From Desulfamplus sp. (GTDB lineage: Bacteria > Desulfobacterota > Desulfobacteria > Desulfobacterales > Desulfobacteraceae): a stretch of 10,331 bases of DNA. Below are positions 6,776-10,331 of the stretch, piece by piece. Under the pieces are notes generated by a model, which searched no databases, was not told where the DNA came from, and was given only the letters and a program-made list of their open reading frames with translations. Positions within the stretch are counted from its first letter, which is position 1. Each line of letters opens with the position of its first letter. Position numbers and translations under genes: made by a program. Location: the NCBI GenBank assembly GCA_015233755.1, contig JADFXA010000056.1, positions 1 through 10,331 on the forward strand, read 5' to 3'.

Positions 6776-7405
6776 TTGAAAGTTACAGAGCCAGATGTCA
6801 TAAAATCAGGCGAAAAAGATTTGATCGAATCAATTAAAGATGACCTTGATTGGGATGCTATTAAGGAGATCTTTATACAAAGAATCAAATCATCTTCTTT
6901 TGATCTTAACAAAGATAGCTCTTTATCTTTTGATGTAAGTGGTGGTGAGATTATTGTGCATGAAGGAGAGATTGCATTTAGAGTTGATTTTGAACTGCAA
7001 ACAGCTATGTCAATAATGTTTGATAGAAAAGGCAACTATATTCAAGAACAATATGATATGGCTTCAGATAAAATAGATTCTACGGATGCGGCAGTTAATA
7101 AGATAGATAACCATACTAAAATCGAATCCTATGATCCACTACTTGATGATACTGACCTTATCATTGATGATATTACTTCTCTTGAAGATGAAGATATACT
7201 TGGAAAAGTCGATGATGATATAATTTTAGAAAGTGATGACGATATTTCCTTAGAAAATAATGAAGATATTCTCGAGCAACTTGGAGATGAAAAAGATGCA
7301 GGTGAACTCGATCCAATTGCTGACTTAAATGATTTGAATAAATCTGATGATATTGAAGATATTCTTAAAGAGAGCAGAAATTTCTGGGGAACACAAGATA
7401 AATAG
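6776..7405 (+). CDS. Highly acidic 209-aa protein of unknown function with an octapeptide-repeat tail
   Basis: I do not recognise this family. The start is TTG with a strong ribosome-binding site, 23 bp after the receiver-fusion stop, so the two are probably co-transcribed. Residues about 1-92 look like a small folded domain: a charged helical start (20-40), then alternating strands through DVSGGEIIVHEGEIAFRVDF and a FDRKGNYI turn. The rest is strongly acidic and probably extended. Residues 129-168 form five eight-residue units, each with Asp-Ile at the same place (132/133, 140/141, 148/149, 156/157, 164/165), usually preceded by another acidic residue. A looser DDIEDIL pair follows at 191-197, and the end is FWGTQDK. 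There is no signal peptide, membrane segment or EF-hand/RTX loop. Context suggests a partner or docking protein for the receiver fusion; this is inference. Ser-rich reverse-strand reading over the repeat is a mirror artefact. Confidence 0.8.
   Translation: MKVTEPDVIKSGEKDLIESIKDDLDWDAIKEIFIQRIKSSSFDLNKDSSLSFDVSGGEIIVHEGEIAFRVDFELQTAMSIMFDRKGNYIQEQYDMASDKIDSTDAAVNKIDNHTKIESYDPLLDDTDLIIDDITSLEDEDILGKVDDDIILESDDDISLENNEDILEQLGDEKDAGELDPIADLNDLNKSDDIEDILKESRNFWGTQDK
7160..7279 (+). repeat. Five tandem 24-bp coding repeats (octapeptide with central Asp-Ile)
   Basis: Codons 129-168 of the acidic protein fall into five 24-bp units, each with a GAT (or GAC-GAT) codon followed by an Ile codon at unit positions 4-5. 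Flanking positions favour Asp/Glu before and Leu/Glu after. The DNA copies have diverged while the amino-acid register is kept, so the periodicity is probably maintained at the protein level. Confidence 0.75.
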
Positions 7406-7427
7406 TAAAAATAACCAATCATCATAA

Positions 7428-7456
7428 TTCATTATAATGCTATTCAAAGCTATGAT
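7428..7456 (+). promoter_or_regulatory. Candidate promoter for the PEP carboxykinase gene
   Basis: TTCATT (7428-7433) and TATGAT (7451-7456) are 17 bases apart, about 30 bases before ATG 7487. A consensus-like TATAAT also occurs at 7433-7438 inside the palindrome CATTATAATG (7430-7439), but lacks a -35 match. A 7-base inverted pair, CAATCAT (7416-7422) and ATGATTG (7452-7458), brackets the region and could be an operator. All are weak in AT-rich DNA. Confidence 0.3.
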
Positions 7457-7486
7457 TGATTATTGAAAAAAAGAGTGAGTATATAA

Positions 7487-9478
7487 ATGGTGAATAAAGT
7501 GGAACAAAAAGCGGGACCAGATATTGGAGAGACACTTGGAAATATTCAATCAAAGGAAGAGATAGACAATATTTTAAGACACTATATGGATAGTGAGCAA
7601 TACTCAAGAATGGAACTCATTACCAATATTGATGTCAGACGTAAAATTGCCAATGCAATTGCCATATCACATCCTGAATCAGTTTTTGTAAACAGAGGAA
7701 ATGAAGAGGATCGCAAGTTTATCAAAGAGCTTGCCCTTAAAAAAGGTGAAGAGTCCCCATTAGCAATGGAGAACCACACTATTCATTTTGATTTAAGTCA
7801 GGAACAGGGTAGAATTGTTGACAGAACTTTTTATATTGTTGATGACTTTGAAGATGTAAGCTCTCTTGCTAAACGTATGAATCGTGAGACAGCACTTAAA
7901 GAGGTAAAAGAGAACTTTACAGGAATAATGCAAGGAAAGGTTATGATTGTAGGCTTTTACACGAGAGGGCCTGTTGGGGCAAAAGCTTCCAATCCAGCGA
8001 TTGAGATAACAAGTTCTGCTTATGTTGCACACAGTGCTGAAATTCTTTACCGCAACGCATACTCTTCATTTAATAGCGAAGTTACAAGAATAGGACACTT
8101 TTTCACCAATATCCACAGCCAAGGTTTAAATAGACCAGAAGATTTGCCAAATGCAAGAGTGTTGATGGATAGGCACTATAAAACTACCTACGCTTTTAAA
8201 TGCACTTATGCTGGCAACACACTACTTCTTAAAAAAGGGAACCACAGATTTGCGGTTGATATGGCTGTTTATGAAAAGTGTGGAGAAGAAGTTGCTGAAC
8301 ACATGTTTATTACAGGTATAAATGGACCAAAAAGTAGCACAAGCGATCCATCAAATAGTTGTAGAATTACATGGTGTGCAGGTGCAGCTCCAAGTGGATG
8401 CGGCAAAACCACAACCGCAATGGCTGGCAATCATTTTGTGGGAGATGACCTTGCTCAGATGTGGATTGCAGAAGATGGCTCAATAAGAGCTATCAATCCT
8501 GAATGTGGCATTTTTGGCATTGTTGAGGATGTAAATTGGGAAGGTGACCCAATGCTTATGGAGAATTTAAGAAAAGCAGGTGCCGAAGTTATCTGGTCAA
8601 ATGTTCTTGTTGATGACAAACTTGTTCCTCATTGGGTTGGCAATGGCGAAGAGCCTCCTGAAAGTGGTATAAATTTTCAGGGCAGGTGGCATAAAAATAT
8701 GGTTGATGCTAATGGTAAACCAATTCCAATGTCTCACCCAAACTCAAGATGCACAATTGCTTCATCAGCTCTTGGTAATTACTCAATAGAAGCGGAAAAT
8801 CCAAAAGGTGTTGAGACAAGAATTTTTACTTACAGCGGCAGAGATAGCGATACAATGCCTCCAGTTTGGGTTGCAAAAAATTCAGAACAAGGTGTTGTTC
8901 TTGGTGCTTGTATTGTTTCAGCAGCAACAGCAACAGAGGTTGGAGCAAGTGGCGTAAAAAGAGCTCCTTGGGCAAATGCACCGTTTATTCCCGGCTCTCT
9001 TGGTGATTACATGGACGCTCAATTTAAGTTCTTTGGAAATCCAAAAATTGCAAAGGATAAAAAACCTGTTATGGCAGGTCTGAACTATTTTTTGACACAT
9101 AAAGCAAGAGGTGGCGACTCTAATAAACTTCTTGGTGAAAAGCGTGATGTAAAAGTTTGGCTTGCGTGGCTTGAGCGTTATACTCACAATGAAGTCAAAG
9201 CAATTGAGAGGCCGATTGGATATATTCCAATATATGAGGACTTAAAGCAACTTTTTAGCCAGCTCATTAATAAAGAGTATTCTATTGAGCTTTATGAGAA
9301 GCAGTTTTCACTTTATGTTGATAATATTGTAAATAGATTAGACCTTCAAATTGAGGCCTATTCAAAGGAAAAAGGGATACCAGATACCCTATTTAGCGTT
9401 CTAAATTCTCAAAAAACAGAATTGTTAGCATTAAAGCAAAAGGTAGGTGCGATAGTATCTCCATCTATACTTATGTGA
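7487..9478 (+). CDS. pckG: Phosphoenolpyruvate carboxykinase, GTP-type family, divergent
   Basis: This 663-aa cytosolic enzyme interconverts oxaloacetate and PEP plus CO2 using a nucleotide triphosphate, in gluconeogenesis or anaplerosis. Family landmarks in order are GFYTRGPVG (156-164) followed by IEITSSAYV, AEHMFITGI (270-278), the P-loop APSGCGKTT (301-309) with its Cys305, GDD (319-321), RAINPECGIFG (334-344), HPNSR (417-421) and IGYIP (577-581). Length is close to the usual 600-650 aa. Compared with vertebrate GTP-PEPCK, the region that stacks on guanine is altered. The first Phe is kept (Phe535 in NYF), but the residue matching the last Phe is Leu549 and the following Asn is Lys552, so nucleotide preference may differ. 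The ATG is preceded by GAGTGAG about 8 bases upstream. An 81-bp gap with a possible promoter separates it from the acidic protein, so it may be a separate unit. Confidence 0.9.
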   Translation: MVNKVEQKAGPDIGETLGNIQSKEEIDNILRHYMDSEQYSRMELITNIDVRRKIANAIAISHPESVFVNRGNEEDRKFIKELALKKGEESPLAMENHTIHFDLSQEQGRIVDRTFYIVDDFEDVSSLAKRMNRETALKEVKENFTGIMQGKVMIVGFYTRGPVGAKASNPAIEITSSAYVAHSAEILYRNAYSSFNSEVTRIGHFFTNIHSQGLNRPEDLPNARVLMDRHYKTTYAFKCTYAGNTLLLKKGNHRFAVDMAVYEKCGEEVAEHMFITGINGPKSSTSDPSNSCRITWCAGAAPSGCGKTTTAMAGNHFVGDDLAQMWIAEDGSIRAINPECGIFGIVEDVNWEGDPMLMENLRKAGAEVIWSNVLVDDKLVPHWVGNGEEPPESGINFQGRWHKNMVDANGKPIPMSHPNSRCTIASSALGNYSIEAENPKGVETRIFTYSGRDSDTMPPVWVAKNSEQGVVLGACIVSAATATEVGASGVKRAPWANAPFIPGSLGDYMDAQFKFFGNPKIAKDKKPVMAGLNYFLTHKARGGDSNKLLGEKRDVKVWLAWLERYTHNEVKAIERPIGYIPIYEDLKQLFSQLINKEYSIELYEKQFSLYVDNIVNRLDLQIEAYSKEKGIPDTLFSVLNSQKTELLALKQKVGAIVSPSILM

Positions 9479-9589
9479 ATTACCTCTAACTTAAAGGAGA
9501 TAAGCTTCTTCGGAAGACAGAGTGCATCAGAGTAAGTATTTATAAATGGTTAGTTAGAAATTTTATGTAGTAATTCAATAGTTAAACAG

Positions 9590-9607
9590 TTAATGAGCAA
9601 TCATTAA
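9590..9607. promoter_or_regulatory. Perfect palindrome TTAATGA-GCAA-TCATTAA, candidate operator of ppiB
   Basis: Perfect 7-base arms (9590-9596, 9601-9607) flank a 4-base centre, ending 9 bases before the -10 box of ppiB. That position would let a bound regulator cover the -35 region. The arm sequence recurs in the inverted repeat at 1142-1160. Confidence 0.35.
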
Positions 9608-9616
9608 TAATTAGTG

Positions 9617-9622
9617 TATAAT
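9617..9622 (+). promoter_or_regulatory. Probable -10 box of the ppiB promoter
   Basis: A consensus TATAAT stands 23 bases before ATG 9646. The -35 region is poor: TGAGCA at 9594-9599, with 17-bp spacing, matches 3 of 6. It would give a very short leader containing the AGGTGA ribosome-binding site (9634-9639). Confidence 0.45.
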
Positions 9623-9645
9623 TTAATAATTTTAGGTGAATAAAA

Positions 9646-10143
9646 ATGGTAAGACTTGAAACAAGTATGGGCGAAATTTGTTTGGAACTTAATGCAGAAA
9701 AAGCTCCCAAAACAGTTGAGAACTTTATCTCTTATGTAAATGCTGGACATTATGACGGGACAATCTTTCACAGAGTCATTGATGGTTTTATGATTCAAGG
9801 TGGTGGAATGAACGCGGATATGCAAGAAAAGCAGACCCGTGAGCCAGTTGAAAATGAAGCTGATAATGGTTTGAAAAATGATGCCTACTCTGTCGCAATG
9901 GCAAGGACATCTGATCCACACAGTGCAACTGCTCAATTTTTCATTAATGTTAAAAAGAACGATTTTCTTAATTTTTCATCAAAAACCCCTCAAGGGTGGG
10001 GATATACCGTATTTGGTAAGGTTGTTAAGGGGCAAGGTGTAGTAAATAAGATCAAACAGGTTGCAACAGGCAACAAAGCAGGACATAGTGATGTCCCAAA
10101 AGAGCCTGTAACTATTATTAAAGCAGAAATTATTGAGGGTTAA
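9646..10143 (+). CDS. ppiB: Peptidyl-prolyl cis-trans isomerase, cyclophilin B (cytoplasmic type)
   Basis: This 165-aa protein is a single cyclophilin domain that catalyses cis-trans isomerisation of Xaa-Pro bonds during folding. It follows E. coli PpiB closely from end to end. The active-site block FHRVIDGFMIQGGG spans residues 41-54 with Arg43, Phe48 and Gln51. Then come KNDAYSVAMAR, HSATAQFFINV, FLNF, GWGYTVFGKV and the terminal DVPKEPVTI segment. There is no signal peptide, so it acts in the cytoplasm. The ATG has AGGTGA 6 bases upstream. The gene is monocistronic in appearance, with its own -10 box and a strong terminator 83 bp downstream. It is a housekeeping gene with no evident link to the transport module. 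Confidence 0.96.
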   Translation: MVRLETSMGEICLELNAEKAPKTVENFISYVNAGHYDGTIFHRVIDGFMIQGGGMNADMQEKQTREPVENEADNGLKNDAYSVAMARTSDPHSATAQFFINVKKNDFLNFSSKTPQGWGYTVFGKVVKGQGVVNKIKQVATGNKAGHSDVPKEPVTIIKAEIIEG

Positions 10144-10225
10144 ATAAAATTTTCAAATTAGATTCTCCTATTTTATAAGTTTTATAATACAACCTAATAT
10201 AATCAAATAGAGTAAATATATATTG

Positions 10226-10265
10226 AGCTTAGCCGAAACTATAAATAATTCGGCTAAGCTTTTTT
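10226..10265 (+). terminator. Rho-independent terminator after ppiB
   Basis: A perfect 12-bp stem (10226-10237 with 10249-10260) with a GC-containing core (AGCCGAA/TTCGGCT) and an 11-base loop is followed immediately by a run of T (10260-10265). This is a classic intrinsic terminator for ppiB. Its stem could also serve the minus-strand gene that may end at 10281. Confidence 0.87.
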
Positions 10266-10280
10266 ATGAGCTTTAAAAAA

Positions 10281-10331
10281 TTATGCAGTTAAAAGATGCT
10301 TTCCTTTGCCCTCAATGGGCTTTTTACCTGC
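10281..10331 (-). CDS. Possible C-terminus of a minus-strand gene (unrecognised)
   Basis: Read leftward from the window edge, one frame is open for 16 codons to TAA at 10281-10283, ending in KKPIEGKGKHLLTA. Its position facing the ppiB terminator fits a convergent gene. The fragment is too short to name. A second minus frame is also open for 13 codons before its own stop, and on the plus strand an ATG at 10283 without a ribosome-binding site reads to the edge. Confidence 0.3.
   Translation of the reverse strand, partial: AGKKPIEGKGKHLLTA

Larger units (their letters stand above)
9479..9645. other. Intergenic region with an orphan ribosome-binding-like site and a UUCG hairpin
   Basis: Right after pckG lies AAAGGAGA (9493-9500), a near-perfect Shine-Dalgarno sequence with no start codon at workable distance. 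It is followed by CTTC-TTCG-GAAG (9505-9516), a 4-bp stem with a C(UUCG)G tetraloop. No T-run follows, so it is not an intrinsic terminator. The nearest frame, GTG 9522, gives only six codons before a stop. The rest is AT-rich and leads into the ppiB promoter. Confidence 0.4.

Noticed and set aside
7136..7282. Acidic tail as calcium-binding EF-hand or RTX repeats
   Set aside because: No DxDxDG or GGxGxD loops are present; the repeat lacks glycine at the needed places.
7129..7425. Ser-rich 98-aa reading frame on the minus strand over the acidic protein
   Set aside because: It is the mirror of repeated GAT/GAA codons on the plus strand, has no ribosome-binding site, and overlaps a gene with a strong start signal.
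1350..9478. Bicarbonate (CmpA-like) import coupled to PEP carboxykinase
   Set aside because: The idea is attractive because the enzyme handles CO2, but the ligand of the binding proteins cannot be read from sequence, and pckG has its own possible promoter.
9505..9516. UUCG hairpin as terminator of pckG
   Set aside because: The stem is only 4 bp and no T-run follows.
10283..10331. Plus-strand gene starting at ATG 10283
   Set aside because: It has no ribosome-binding site, begins right after a strong terminator with no promoter, and encodes nothing recognisable in its 16 codons.
1..10331. CRISPR array, tRNA, rRNA, insertion sequence or phage genes
   Set aside because: No regularly spaced direct repeats, cloverleaf-like or rRNA-like sequence, transposase or terminal inverted repeats were seen in the window.

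Overview
The window is AT-rich bacterial chromosome. The genes suggest an anaerobic, motile deltaproteobacterial-type organism (Desulfobacterota is my best guess). They include an acyl-CoA dehydrogenase with a DmdC-like C-terminal domain, a CheD chemotaxis deamidase, a GTP-type PEP carboxykinase, and a transport cluster with several TTG/GTG starts. This assignment rests on gene character and composition only, without any marker gene.

Layout. 1-432 is the 3' end of an acyl-CoA dehydrogenase. A perfect 15-bp hairpin (463-495) separates it from a convergent cheD homologue (534-1046, minus strand), whose usual catalytic Cys is Ser. A 303-bp gene-free, very AT-rich divergent region (1047-1349) leads into a tight plus-strand block: a cytoplasmic NrtA-like ligand-binding protein (1350-2300), an ABC ATPase (2305-3120), a Tat-exported NrtA-like binding protein (3113-4441) and an ABC permease (4434-5282). 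About 100 bp further on is a two-domain protein with a CheY-like receiver fused to a third NrtA-like domain (5379-6752). A 209-aa very acidic protein of unknown function follows (6776-7405), with five octapeptide repeats. Then come a GTP-family PEP carboxykinase with an altered guanine pocket (7487-9478) and a PpiB-type cyclophilin (9646-10143). A strong terminator (10226-10265) and perhaps the tail of a minus-strand gene end the window.

How it may work. The exported binding protein, permease and ATPase form a NitT/TauT-type importer. The same binding fold occurs twice more without a signal peptide: once alone and once fused to a phosphorylatable receiver domain. The two cytosolic copies resemble each other more than the exported one. 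The nearest known arrangement is NasS-NasT, where a cytosolic NrtA-like nitrate sensor controls a separate receiver-ANTAR antiterminator. Here sensor and receiver are one polypeptide and no ANTAR or DNA-binding domain is visible. I infer a ligand-sensing and signalling module tied to the importer. Its ligand, kinase and output are not visible in the window. The acidic protein, 23 bp downstream of the receiver fusion and probably co-transcribed with it, is the best candidate partner.
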